A DNA stretch of 64,000 nt from Prorocentrum cordatum (Eukaryota > Sar > Dinophyceae > Prorocentrales > Prorocentraceae), in assembly GCA_963575745.1 (NCBI GenBank), contig CAUYUJ010018463.1:10001-74000 (forward strand), read 5' to 3'. A program made the position numbers and the translations under genes. The notes under the pieces are model-generated. The model ran no database searches. It was not told where the DNA came from and saw only the letters and a program-made list of their open reading frames with translations. Below, one piece after another: positions 20,216 through 29,131 of this stretch (within the stretch, counting starts at the first letter, position 1; each line of letters starts with the position of its first letter).

Positions 20216-21778
20216 TTATGCGGCAACTTCTTTCTTACTCAGGCTTCTGGTAACTAGGGCCGGGCATGACCATGAGGAATCGGGTATTTTGTCTCTGTGT
20301 GCCGGTGTGTAGGTGGTCTCACGTGGCATAGTTGGCATTGCTACCGACTGGGTGAACTGGCGTATGAGCGGGTTCATGGTCCCAAAGTCGGTTCCTTCAC
20401 TATCCACAAGTACCAAAGCACGTTCTTCTCCATCGTGCTGTTGTGGTGATTGGCGGTAGTACAGTACCGTAGTAATGTCACGTGGCCCACCAGGTAATTT
20501 GGCATACAGTATTTCTTTGATCGTCACGCCTTTGACGTTTTCGTCACGGATGACGTCGCCATTGTCAGTGTCGTATGTAATCCGTCGTTCCACAGTATTC
20601 CATGTGGGTCCGCCGGATGCAGTGTAACGGAAATTGTTGACCTGTTTGTCCTGTCTTGTCCACACTCGTAGTGCAGCTCGGTCACGAATCTCACGAGCTC
20701 GTATAACGTCGTCGGCGTAGTCGATTTCCTTCTTTTGTTGTCCACGAAAGAATGTTTTCCAATGCTCGGGGAGAATGTGATCAGGACGTGTAGTAGTCTG
20801 TATACGTGTCTCGCGGCCGCGGACCACCATTTTGCCGTCTGGCGTTATTTTTGGAAGCTCGTAGAATCGAATCGCGCCTGTCCACGGCTCGCTTAACTCC
20901 CTGTGGTCGTTGGCGCTGACACCGCCCCAAACATCGCGAAAGTCACTTTCTCCTTCAAAAGTAGAAGTCGTCTTGAAATCTCGTGCCACGTCGAGTTGAT
21001 CAACAGGTACAGGTATGTTCATGACGTCGTCCGTCGGGATGAACAATTTCTTGCGTGGAGTACGAATATGTCTGATGACGCAATATCCGCGCTGTTCCCA
21101 GTAGTCGGGCTCCGGCGCTGGTGCAGCAACTTCAGAGGCCGATGCGTGGATATCAGCGGCGTTGTCTTCCGTTGTCATCATAGATGGGTCATCCCATTCT
21201 TTAGGGTAGGAAAGTGGAGGATCGGGCATTGGTTTATCACCCAAGGGGCGAGAAGTGGATGCCTTGACCTCGTCGTGCGCCTCAGGGCTATGATGTCGTA
21301 GAGTACCTTCTTTCACTGGGTAGGTGAACTTGCCATCAGGGATGATGATGTCTTTGACTCTGTGCACGTGACACAGTTCACCATCAGGATTCTTGGCGTA
21401 TGTAGCCGTGTCCAAGACAAGGTAGTCACCTGACCATCGTCCACCAGAATGCAAGTGGTAACCCATGAATAACCCTTCCCGAGTATTTTCTTTAAACTTT
21501 GCAGTCTCGTTGTTAATCTCGGGGCTGAGGCATTTCCAGAAGATCCGAGCGCCGAATGGCATGCAGTGCCCGGGAAAGCTTTCGCCAAATCGCATTTCAT
21601 GAGCTGTCTTATCTGCATGCTCCTCATTGAGGGCAGCAACGCCCGTGGATGTAAGCACAAAATTGTGTCCACAGCAAAAGGCTTGCATGGCCTCTTTCCA
21701 CCATTCGTGTCCCAAACCAGACATATGTAACACAGCTCTCGCACCGAGAATGACAATTTTGACGACGCGCTCGATCAA
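20216..21778 (-). CDS. Copia integrase C-terminal half and linker
   Basis: The frame opens with the end of the integrase core. The catalytic Glu sits in GLIER (residue 3 of the frame), followed by the helix ARAVLHMSGLGHEWWKEAM and the conserved FGARIFW region, typical of copia integrase C-termini. A long Asp/Pro/Glu-rich linker of about 300 residues leads towards RT. A frame break near 21780-21840 separates it from the integrase N-terminal half, and a TAA at 20216-20218 from RT. Integrase joins element DNA ends to host DNA; the 5-bp target duplication fits this enzyme class. Confidence 0.85.
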   Translation of the reverse strand: MIERVVKIVILGARAVLHMSGLGHEWWKEAMQAFCCGHNFVLTSTGVAALNEEHADKTAHEMRFGESFPGHCMPFGARIFWKCLSPEINNETAKFKENTREGLFMGYHLHSGGRWSGDYLVLDTATYAKNPDGELCHVHRVKDIIIPDGKFTYPVKEGTLRHHSPEAHDEVKASTSRPLGDKPMPDPPLSYPKEWDDPSMMTTEDNAADIHASASEVAAPAPEPDYWEQRGYCVIRHIRTPRKKLFIPTDDVMNIPVPVDQLDVARDFKTTSTFEGESDFRDVWGGVSANDHRELSEPWTGAIRFYELPKITPDGKMVVRGRETRIQTTTRPDHILPEHWKTFFRGQQKKEIDYADDVIRAREIRDRAALRVWTRQDKQVNNFRYTASGGPTWNTVERRITYDTDNGDVIRDENVKGVTIKEILYAKLPGGPRDITTVLYYRQSPQQHDGEERALVLVDSEGTDFGTMNPLIRQFTQSVAMPTMPRETTYTPAHRDKIPDSSWSCPALVTRSLSKKEVAA

Positions 21779-23364
21779 TCCATTCGTTTGCGGACGATGT
21801 GGCGTACTCGTGTCTTCTGAAGCTCTCCAGAGTTGTCTGCATAGATGTGCTTCACCTCATCGTTCGCGGCGATGAATTGTTGAAAGGATGCCTTTGTGGC
21901 AGCTGCGTCTTTGTGTAGTGCTGGGTAGGCCATGAAGATGCCGGTGCATCTGTCTAGGACAACAAGTGCATACTTGTCGCCGTGTTTGTCTGCGGCATCG
22001 TCTTTGGCCAGGACGATATGGTCGGCAGTTAAAGCCTCACCAAACTTCTTCGGGACAAAAGCCTCGTAGGCGTTATCCTCGTCGGTGGGGTCTGCCGGTG
22101 CATGCGGTTTGCGCTGTCGTCGACACGGGGCATTCTGCGCCATCGTGCGAGAACAAATCTCACAGTCAGGATGTTTTGGGCTGCGAGTCATGTAATGCAT
22201 CGGGTCGATCGGTTTCTTCTGTCTGTTGGGAAGAACTCGATCATTGTCGTGATGCATTCGTGTGGACGTCTCTGTCGGCATGTCGTTATCTGCTTGGGCT
22301 ATATCTACTAGCACCCCGCATTGTGGAGGAGGACACTGCGTCTGAGACGTAGGCGAGTCGGTGGGTGTGTCCACGTTAGGCTCGTCAGTATTTGTGTCGG
22401 AAGGTTCTTCGACCGTGGTGGTCCGTGCTCCTCCTCCCTCTCCGACATGTGGTCTCTTGGGGCAGGTCCCTATGTGGGGCCGTAGCTCTTCTGCAGTGGT
22501 TGACTGCTCTGTAGTTTTGCAGCGCCAACAAATGTCGTTGCAGCGGGCGGATGAACGCTTGCGCTGACGACGTCGGGGTGCTGCCGAAGTGCAAAGGCGT
22601 GGTGGTGGTATCAGTGTCAGGTCGTCGAGTCGTAATTCTGGAACTCTATTGTTGACTGGAGTATTATACCATTGGCCCCCCGGATCCTGAAGCAAAGAGC
22701 CCAGCTCAGGATCCCAAAGCTGCCGGAAGCCATCAACCTCGATCAATTTCCCAACTGATAGTAAAGATGGACAGTCTGGCAAGGCAAAGGCTGAACTGTG
22801 TAAGCCAACCTCGGGTAGCCGTATGTCGTAGTGCTCGTTGACAGTACGATCACCATTGGCGGTTTCCAGAATATGCTCTTCGCGAATAGATATGCGATCC
22901 GATTCGGTCTGCGTCAGTTCATGTATTCCCTGAATATGATGAGCAGTACCACTGTCGAGAACCCGAGATCGTGTCAATGCAGCAGTCGAGCGTGGTGGGT
23001 CGACTTGCATTGTCATTGTCTTCGTCTGGGCTGTCTTTGATGACTGCTTAACAGTGTCGTCATATTTTCGGATCGCAGTTGGTGTGTCCACCGACTCTTT
23101 ATTGTGTCGGTAGTCGTAAAGGTCGTCGTACCATAGCTGCGCCTCCTTTTGACATTCTCGTAGGGCGTCTGCACTTTGATCCCACCATCGTTGTGGTAAC
23201 GGGTCTGGTACATTGACGATGTCACCCTCGTTCGGCATCTCCTTCCATGTATCCAATCTGGCCCTGCCAGATACGGTATGTAAATAGTATTCCACGTTAC
23301 GTATGTCGAAGCGTATCCGACGACGTGTTTTGGTAGATGTCGCTGTGGCGTTAGTGTTGGCCAT
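21775..23364 (-). CDS. Copia protease and integrase N-terminal half
   Basis: A true ATG opens the frame at 23364. A retropepsin-like active site, LDSGTAHHI, lies near residue 140, followed by the LLSVGKL word common in copia proteases. A Cys/His cluster (CWRC...HIGTC) lies near residue 285. The integrase zinc motif HYMTRSPKHPDCEIC is near residue 395. The catalytic core begins with ADHIVLA (first Asp) and continues to YADNSGEL (second Asp, near residue 508). The third acidic residue is in the next frame. Between protease and integrase a Thr/Glu/Asp-rich linker of about 100 residues is longer than usual. Confidence 0.85.
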   Translation of the reverse strand: MANTNATATSTKTRRRIRFDIRNVEYYLHTVSGRARLDTWKEMPNEGDIVNVPDPLPQRWWDQSADALRECQKEAQLWYDDLYDYRHNKESVDTPTAIRKYDDTVKQSSKTAQTKTMTMQVDPPRSTAALTRSRVLDSGTAHHIQGIHELTQTESDRISIREEHILETANGDRTVNEHYDIRLPEVGLHSSAFALPDCPSLLSVGKLIEVDGFRQLWDPELGSLLQDPGGQWYNTPVNNRVPELRLDDLTLIPPPRLCTSAAPRRRQRKRSSARCNDICWRCKTTEQSTTAEELRPHIGTCPKRPHVGEGGGARTTTVEEPSDTNTDEPNVDTPTDSPTSQTQCPPPQCGVLVDIAQADNDMPTETSTRMHHDNDRVLPNRQKKPIDPMHYMTRSPKHPDCEICSRTMAQNAPCRRQRKPHAPADPTDEDNAYEAFVPKKFGEALTADHIVLAKDDAADKHGDKYALVVLDRCTGIFMAYPALHKDAAATKASFQQFIAANDEVKHIYADNSGELQKTRVRHIVRKRMD

Positions 23365-23379
23365 GAGGGTCTTGTCACG

Positions 23380-23712
23380 GATGACGTAACTGCGGTCGGA
23401 ACGGCGTGAACGTCGAAAGTTGGCAGGAGAACGTGCTCTAGCGTGGGGTGACCACGGGACGAACCGAGGCTCGGGGAACGTCTGCCACGTCCTCTGTCAC
23501 TGCCATATGATCTATCACGGCCGCGTGGACTACCGCGTCCGCCGCCACGATTGTCTCGCCCTCGGGAGGTAGATCTCGAAGATCTCTCGCATCGACTTCT
23601 CGATTGACTGCGAGAGTCTGGGGACCTCCTGGATGTTGAACGAGATCGGTCGCATTGGCGTCGGTTGTCACGTCCATGGCGTGAGTCGCTTGCGTAGCGG
23701 AACCCCCCGCGT
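23380..23712 (-). pseudogene. Arg/Ser-rich gag-pol junction, frame-broken
   Basis: Between the CCCH-finger frame and the protease frame no single frame is continuous. The third minus-strand frame encodes an SR-dipeptide-rich stretch (words such as SRSTSRRS and SRSQSRSR). It probably belongs to the nucleocapsid end of gag. At least two small frame changes are needed to link it with its neighbours. Confidence 0.5.
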
Positions 23713-24515
23713 TATGAAGAACGTTGGCTTCCTGATCCGCGGGATGGTGATCGGCCGCGGCCATCCTGGCTGGAGGTCCGTGGTCGACTCGGGCTTCGCT
23801 CGGGAGTCTTCGCACCATGTGTAAGATGAGCATATTTGCATTTATCGCCTCTTGGGCACTTATTCTGTGCGAAATCTTTACACTGTGCGACGTGTGGAAA
23901 GTTACACTTGTCGCCTCTGATACATGTGTTGCGCTTGGCGAAATCGAAGCAAAATGGTTTCGATGCTGGCTTCTTGTGATTCGCAGGAGTGGACATGCTG
24001 CGGCGGGAGTTGCCACCAGCCGTCGATGTTCTGGAAGATGTGTTGTTCTTCCAATCCCTGGAATATGTATGCAAAGCCTTGCACCGTTCACCATTGCGAC
24101 AATTGCCTTTCTTCCAGGCAGCGCACACGTTGACTTCAGAACGTGTCTCATGTTCGTACCGTAACTTATTTTGATTATTCTCCAATTGTTCAAGTTCCCG
24201 TATGTCCAGGAGACGCTGTCGGAGCCAATCATAGGTACGATTCGGGTCGCTGATCTTCATGCGCTGGTACTCGTACATGTCTTGTTTCATCCAGGCATGT
24301 CTCCGAATCTGTGTACGAAACAGAGATTCCAAGATCTTTGGATCGGGTGCTTCTCGGCACTCCAAGAGTAAAGCGTCCCAGTCAGTAATAAAACGTTGCA
24401 AATCGTGATCTCTCATCCTCAATTCTTTGAGGCGCTCGAAGTCGTGCAGGCCGTCATCAACCTCTGTCACTTTGTAGGCCTGTAGGATATGCCAGAAATC
24501 TGGCGTCATTTGAGC
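23712..24515 (-). CDS. Copia gag C-terminus with three CCCH fingers
   Basis: This frame takes over from the coiled-coil ORF by a shift of one base back near 24509 (context CTCAAATGACG). It begins with the gag helix region (FWHILQAYKVTEVDDGL). Three zinc fingers follow, all C-x7/8-C-x5-C-x3-H: CAAWKKGNCRNGERCKALH, CFDFAKRNTCIRGDKCNFPH and CKDFAQNKCPRGDKCKYAH. Most copia Gag proteins instead carry one CCHC knuckle. The fingers should bind element RNA in the virus-like particle. The frame ends in a Ser/Arg/Gly-rich tail. Confidence 0.8.
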   Translation of the reverse strand, partial: AQMTPDFWHILQAYKVTEVDDGLHDFERLKELRMRDHDLQRFITDWDALLLECREAPDPKILESLFRTQIRRHAWMKQDMYEYQRMKISDPNRTYDWLRQRLLDIRELEQLENNQNKLRYEHETRSEVNVCAAWKKGNCRNGERCKALHTYSRDWKNNTSSRTSTAGGNSRRSMSTPANHKKPASKPFCFDFAKRNTCIRGDKCNFPHVAQCKDFAQNKCPRGDKCKYAHLTHGAKTPERSPSRPRTSSQDGRGRSPSRGSGSQRSS

Positions 24516-26680
24516 ATGCGTCCTGTTTTGTGCTCTCTGGTTTCGATGAGCCTGATTTGGTAGCGCAAGTCCGAGGATAAGATGTCGCTCAGAGCGGTAG
24601 CGAGTTTGCAATCGATGCTCTCGAAATCTCCACTGTCTTGAAAGTCCTCGAATGTACATTCGGGCTGTTCAGCCACGCATAGGAAGGCGTATGCTTTGGA
24701 TGGTCGCCCTGAGGCGGCCCCAAAGCTCTTCCGTACTTGTTGCTGCCACTCGAGCAGCTGCGTGATCTTAGGCAAGACAGGGACTCGGACGGTGTCTGAC
24801 TCCTTGATAGGAGTTGTAGTATGGACCGAAACCGCAGACAGTGGTTGTGAGGGCATCGGTGCACCGTCAGTAGTTGGTTCTGTGCGCACAGGAGACACAC
24901 GGCGTGTCTGTGCAGAAGCTGCCGCGGAGGCTGCTCCTGGTGACGTGCGTCGTTGTTGTCCTGCAGAAGCTCGCGGTGCTTCGGCGGACGCTGCCGTCGG
25001 CCTGTGCAGGTCGGTTGCAGGTCGAAGGTGGAGATTGGTGTCGTTGGTGCGGTCGATCAGCTGATTCGTCCAGCTCGTCATGTCTTCGTGTATTTGTGCC
25101 ACCTTCTGGCGTGTATACTCATCAGTATCCCGAGAACGTTGTGAATACCGATCAAATCGTTGCTCGTATGCTCGGAGACGGGCGCGTTGCGCCTCCAGCT
25201 CGCTTTCCAGACGTGCGAGGTGGCCCTCAACACGTACCTTCTCAGTATCTCTTTCACGAATAGCCTGGGAGAGCTCCAACTGCGCGTGGCCCGCCGCCTT
25301 CTCGACCTCCTGCAACCTGTCAGCGAGGCGGGCGAAATCGTAAACCGTGGGAGGGGAATCCAGCTGGCCAGTCTGGGCTCGTCCGACACGCAACTCTGCC
25401 AGGGCGCCCTGTACATCAGGAAAACGCTGCTCGATTTCAGAGATCCGGTTAGCGAGTGGCTGCACGACAGCGTTGGTCGCATCAAGCCTTTGAGTGATGA
25501 CTCTCTCAGTACGCTGCAACATGTCGATCAGGTTCGACGAGTTGGCGCGTGCTTCGTTGCGAAGCGTCGCCGTAGTGTGGTCTAGGTAAGATCGAAGAGC
25601 ATTGATCTGAGACTGAACGTCGCCATGGTCGGTGGCCTCGGCTGGTGTTGGTCGATTGCGGAGCTGGTCGTGGATCCCATCATGTAAAATCCTGGCTGCT
25701 GAAACGCCTGTGTCGCGTACGAGCACAAGCTGTTGCTCCATCTGCGCGAGGTAGTTGCGCAGGATCTCGACCATCGCCGTTCGTTCACCTGAGTGCGACA
25801 CCTCACGATCAACCTGGTACTGCAGTTCACCTATGATGCGTCGATCTTCGGCGATCCTGGAGTCAATGATCCCTAAGGCGCCGTCCAGATCGTGGCGTAT
25901 GGCTGCAGTATCGGCGGCGTTCGTCTGAACGCTCTGCAGTAGTCCAGAGTATTGCCTGGGCACGAAGGTTTCAACCTGGTCTCTGAACTCAGCTATTTCA
26001 CCTGCGGCGGACGTTTCCGCCAGCTGGTCGTCTGAGATGGAGAGGTGGGGAGCGTCAGCTCCCCTGTGTCCCCTGTCACGGGGAGTGCATGGCCTTCGAG
26101 AGGCAGCACGCGGGCTCGACCTACTCTCGCCGCATGGGCCCGGCGCTCCACGGCGGTTGCGCGCGGACGAGCTGCGACTCGGACCATGTGTGCGCGGTGT
26201 CTCGTCCGATGATACCTTGGGGTACTGCGTCTGCGGCTGCGCCGCCACTGGTCTACTGAGTTCCTCGAAGGTAGCTACGTGCTCCGCAACGGGGACGGTC
26301 GCAGGGCTGGGAGTACCAGCGCCTGAGGCCCATCGGCGGTTAGCGCGAAAGCGCCCTGGAGTGTCAGGACCAGCAAGGCTTTCGCCTGACGCGGTTGGGA
26401 TTGCTCCCGACAGAAGAGGGGATGGAGGATCGAAGGTAGGCGTGTGAAACTCCTTCCTTCCTGTTCCTACTCCTTCTCCTGCCCCCCCGCGGGCGGCGCT
26501 GCGGCGAAGTTCAGCAGCTAGCCGCGCCTCGGGTCCGTCGGAGCTGGGGGGGGTACCTGGGACACCAACACAGTCCGCACTAAGGCTCTCCAACTCATCA
26601 CCGAGCCGTCGCGCCGTCGGAGAGCTCGGACGCGAGGCCCCTATGGACCCCTTGCGGCGCATGCGCCGCATGGGTTCCAT
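24506..26680 (-). CDS. Copia gag N-terminus, 724 aa with long coiled coil
   Basis: The ATG at 26680 is the first in the element and lies about 68 bases inside the 5' LTR edge. Residues 1-230 are Pro/Ser/Arg-rich and probably disordered. Residues about 240-560 are rich in heptad-like Leu/Ala/Glu/Gln/Arg and look like a long coiled coil (LQEVEKAAGHAQLELSQAIR). The last 80 residues match the start of a copia-type gag helical domain (LLEWQQQVRKSFGA; TREHKTGRMLK). The stop TGA lies at a position where slipping back one base enters the CCCH-finger frame. It is large for a copia Gag N-terminus. Confidence 0.8.
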   Translation of the reverse strand: MEPMRRMRRKGSIGASRPSSPTARRLGDELESLSADCVGVPGTPPSSDGPEARLAAELRRSAARGGAGEGVGTGRKEFHTPTFDPPSPLLSGAIPTASGESLAGPDTPGRFRANRRWASGAGTPSPATVPVAEHVATFEELSRPVAAQPQTQYPKVSSDETPRTHGPSRSSSARNRRGAPGPCGESRSSPRAASRRPCTPRDRGHRGADAPHLSISDDQLAETSAAGEIAEFRDQVETFVPRQYSGLLQSVQTNAADTAAIRHDLDGALGIIDSRIAEDRRIIGELQYQVDREVSHSGERTAMVEILRNYLAQMEQQLVLVRDTGVSAARILHDGIHDQLRNRPTPAEATDHGDVQSQINALRSYLDHTTATLRNEARANSSNLIDMLQRTERVITQRLDATNAVVQPLANRISEIEQRFPDVQGALAELRVGRAQTGQLDSPPTVYDFARLADRLQEVEKAAGHAQLELSQAIRERDTEKVRVEGHLARLESELEAQRARLRAYEQRFDRYSQRSRDTDEYTRQKVAQIHEDMTSWTNQLIDRTNDTNLHLRPATDLHRPTAASAEAPRASAGQQRRTSPGAASAAASAQTRRVSPVRTEPTTDGAPMPSQPLSAVSVHTTTPIKESDTVRVPVLPKITQLLEWQQQVRKSFGAASGRPSKAYAFLCVAEQPECTFEDFQDSGDFESIDCKLATALSDILSSDLRYQIRLIETREHKTGRMLK

Positions 26681-26735
26681 CGAGACCGCGTGCGAGGTCG
26701 CAACGTGCGGTTCGATGAAGGGTGAGCTTTAAAAA

Positions 26736-26747
26736 GGGCTGATAACC
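26736..26747 (-). other. Candidate primer binding site
   Basis: Immediately inside the 5' LTR the element strand reads GGTTATCAGCCC. It resembles in part the TGGTATCAG start of initiator-Met tRNA binding sites of many copia elements. No tRNA sequence is available here to confirm a match. Confidence 0.4.
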
Positions 26748-26944
26748 TGTATATGGGGTTGAAGTACAAGGGTACAGAACCCCTGATCCGTTGGTAGAGG
26801 GAAGGAGGGATAGAGTGATGTCTCTCCCTCCTGCACGATCAAAGGTCTGATCGATCTGTCCCAATACATGAGCCCAAACGGCCAGGCGCAGGAGAGGTGA
26901 GGATAAGGAGTACACATGAGGGTATTACACGGGTTCTATTCACA
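26748..26944 (-). repeat. 5' LTR of the copia element
   Basis: This 197-bp repeat begins on the element strand with TGTGAATAG and ends with ACA. It differs from the 3' LTR by seven substitutions and no indels. The flanking GGACG at 26945-26949 is the target duplication. Confidence 0.95.
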
Positions 26945-27425
26945 GGACGGGGCCACTGAAGGCAGCAACGGGGCCACCAAGGGCAGCGAGGGGGCCACGA
27001 AGGGCGACAGCGGGGCCACGAAGGGCATGCATATGGTGCCACCACGGGCGCGAACGAGCGGGGGCCACGAAGGGCATACATATATGGGGCCACGAAGGGC
27101 AGCGAGGGGGCCACGAAGGGCTGCAACGGGACCACGAAACTAAGCGAAGGGACCACGAAGGGCTGCAACGGGGCCACGGAGGGCTGCAGCGGGGCCACGA
27201 AGGGCAGCGACGGGGCCACGAAGGGCTGCAACGGGGCCACGAAACAAAGCGAGCAGACCACGAAGGGCTGCAACGGGGCCACGATGGGCAGCGAGGAGGC
27301 CACGAGGGGCTGCGACGGGGCCGCGAAACAAAGCGAGGGGGCCACGAAGGGCTGCAACGGGGCCACGAAACAAAGCGAGGGGGCCACGAAGGGCTGCAAC
27401 GGGGCCACGAAGGGCAGCGAGATCC
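26945..27425. repeat. GGCCACGAAGGGC minisatellite
   Basis: Tandem units of about 21 bases follow the pattern GGGGCCACGAAGGGC plus a six-base variable spacer. They continue the array that the copia element interrupted at 9085. The unit is a multiple of three, so frames stay open and give periodic peptides on both strands. Confidence 0.9.
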
Positions 27426-27429
27426 CGAT

Positions 27430-27889
27430 TCCTAGATAATCTGTGCGGGAGTCCTAAGCGTGAGAGCGACTCCTGGGCGCCTGGGTGTCGGGAGCGCGGC
27501 GCTTGAGTAAATTGCAAGAAATTCCAACGCAAGGGCGCTATTCGTCAGTAAATTGCAAGCAAGTCTCCAGCGAGAGCGCGACTCCAGAGCGGCGGGAGAA
27601 CGATTCCTGAATAAATTGTAAGGAAATCCCAAGCGAGAGCGTGATTCCTGAATAAAATGCGAGAAGTAAGTCTCGGGCGGGAGCGGGGGTCCTGGCTAAA
27701 CTGTGAGGAAGTCTCAGGCGGGGGCCGTTGTTGCTGTAACCCGGGGGCCAAGGGCACAGTTTGAGCATCAAGACTTTCCCTGTCAAAAAACAAGGTGCGA
27801 GCGTCGAAGGGCACACTTTGATTTAGAAAAAAACAATACGCAGCGGCGAGGGGGGATCAACAACAATTACTGCTCAGAAGTGAGAACTC

Positions 27890-27940
<51 letters not shown>

Positions 27941-28190
27941 CATTTTACCCGAACGCTCAGTGTTCTCCCCAGTGCCAGGGCTTTCATGCGACGCCAGCCA
28001 ATACCCCCACTTCGTGGGGGGGCAATGCAAGCTCTACCAAACATCCACACGACTCTCGGGAACCACCCACACCCAGCTTCCCGCCCTATGACGTCAGGAC
28101 ACTTCACTTCGTGGCGCGCGGACGATCGTGGATACTACACTGGCGTGGAGTACACACCCGCAGAGGTTGATCACTTGTTTGGGCCCCGCA
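27430..28190. repeat. GAGAGCGC units, CAA tract and module A copy 3
   Basis: In order this holds GAGAGCGCGA units (27430-27740), the leader word GGATCAACAACAATTACTG, a (CAA)n tract (about 27893-27940), then module A with its CCCCCACTTCGTGGGGGGG hairpin near 28003-28022. The order parallels 32110-32780. Confidence 0.8.
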
Positions 28191-28700
28191 TGTGCCCCGC
28201 ATGGTGCATTCGTTGCGCATGACATACATAGTACAGAGAGACAGAGAGAGACAGAGAGAGAGAGAGCAAGACAGAGAGCCAGTGGAGAGAGAGATAGAAA
28301 GAGATTCGTCACATGTGCGAGGCAACCTGAGAAGATGTGGCACACGGTACACGTGAGATGGTACGCAGTGCCAAGATAGTTGGTCACACTTTTGAGGCAA
28401 ATTCCTGGGCAGGCGATTACACAAGTAGATGCGTTACGCATGATAGATATGAAGCAGAGAAAGAGCGAGAGACAGAGAGAAGGAGAGAGAGGAGTCGGTC
28501 ACATCTTTAGGGCAACTTCCTGAGGGATGTGGGAGGACACAAGAGAGAAGGTATCGTTGTCCCGATGGTTGTCTCGATGGTTGCCCCGATGGTTGTCCTG
28601 ATGGTTATGGTTGTCCCGATCGTTATCCCGATGCTTGTCCAAATGGTTGTCCCGATGGTTGTCCCGATGGTTGTCCCGATGGCTGTCCCGCTGCGATGCA
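28191..28700. repeat. GAGA tract and GATGGTTGTCCC tandem repeat
   Basis: A GAGACAGA-rich stretch (28218-28310) and two copies of a GGTCACA...GGCAA word lead into a 12-base tandem repeat, GATGGTTGTCCC, at about 28560-28690. The repeat keeps minus-strand frames open with a periodic Thr/Gly/Ile or Asn/His/Arg peptide. Confidence 0.85.
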
Positions 28701-29110
28701 ATGTTGTCTGTTTCTGCTGTTATACAGTCCCAAGGATGACGCATGCATTGCTCATACACTGGTGGCGCTGTGATCCTAACTCTCACTGCCCAACGCGCGC
28801 GTGCACAGCCAGACGGAGGGAGAGAAAGTACACAAGGTTCGCGACATACGCACGGTCCACCATGTTCTAAACGATCACATGCACGTTTAGTTCTGAAATT
28901 ATACATATGTACAAGCAGACATGCGAGGGAGACAGGGAGATGGCCATCGACAGTTCCAATACGGCTCCGAGGCGCAAGAGGGGGAGGAGGAGCAGGACAA
29001 GGAGGAAAGGAGAGAAGCGAGAAAGGAATAACGCAGACGGCGCGGCTCTGGACACAAAGGGGTGCCATACTTTCTCCTGCTTTCGCAAACAGGTCCAGTC
29101 ACACGTAGGA
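28701..29110. other. Intergenic, no supported gene
   Basis: Short overlapping frames on both strands show no motif. The stretch is the likely downstream flank of the minus-strand gene that ends at 29132. Confidence 0.5.
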
Positions 29111-29131
29111 GTATACTCACCCAGAAGCATA

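Larger units (their letters stand above)
9086..26944 (-). mobile_element. Full-length Ty1/copia-type LTR retrotransposon, 17.9 kb
   Basis: Two 197-bp direct repeats bound the element, each starting TGT and ending ACA. They are flanked by the identical pentamer GGACG at 9081-9085 and 26945-26949. Inside, on the minus strand, the order is gag, protease, integrase, RT, RNase H; integrase before RT is the copia order. Typical copia elements are about 5 kb; this one is over three times that because about 8 kb of extra coding sequence follows RNase H. The LTRs differ at 7 of 197 positions by my count (about 3.6 percent), so the insertion is not brand new. Several frameshifts and one in-frame stop break gag-pol. 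Confidence 0.95.
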
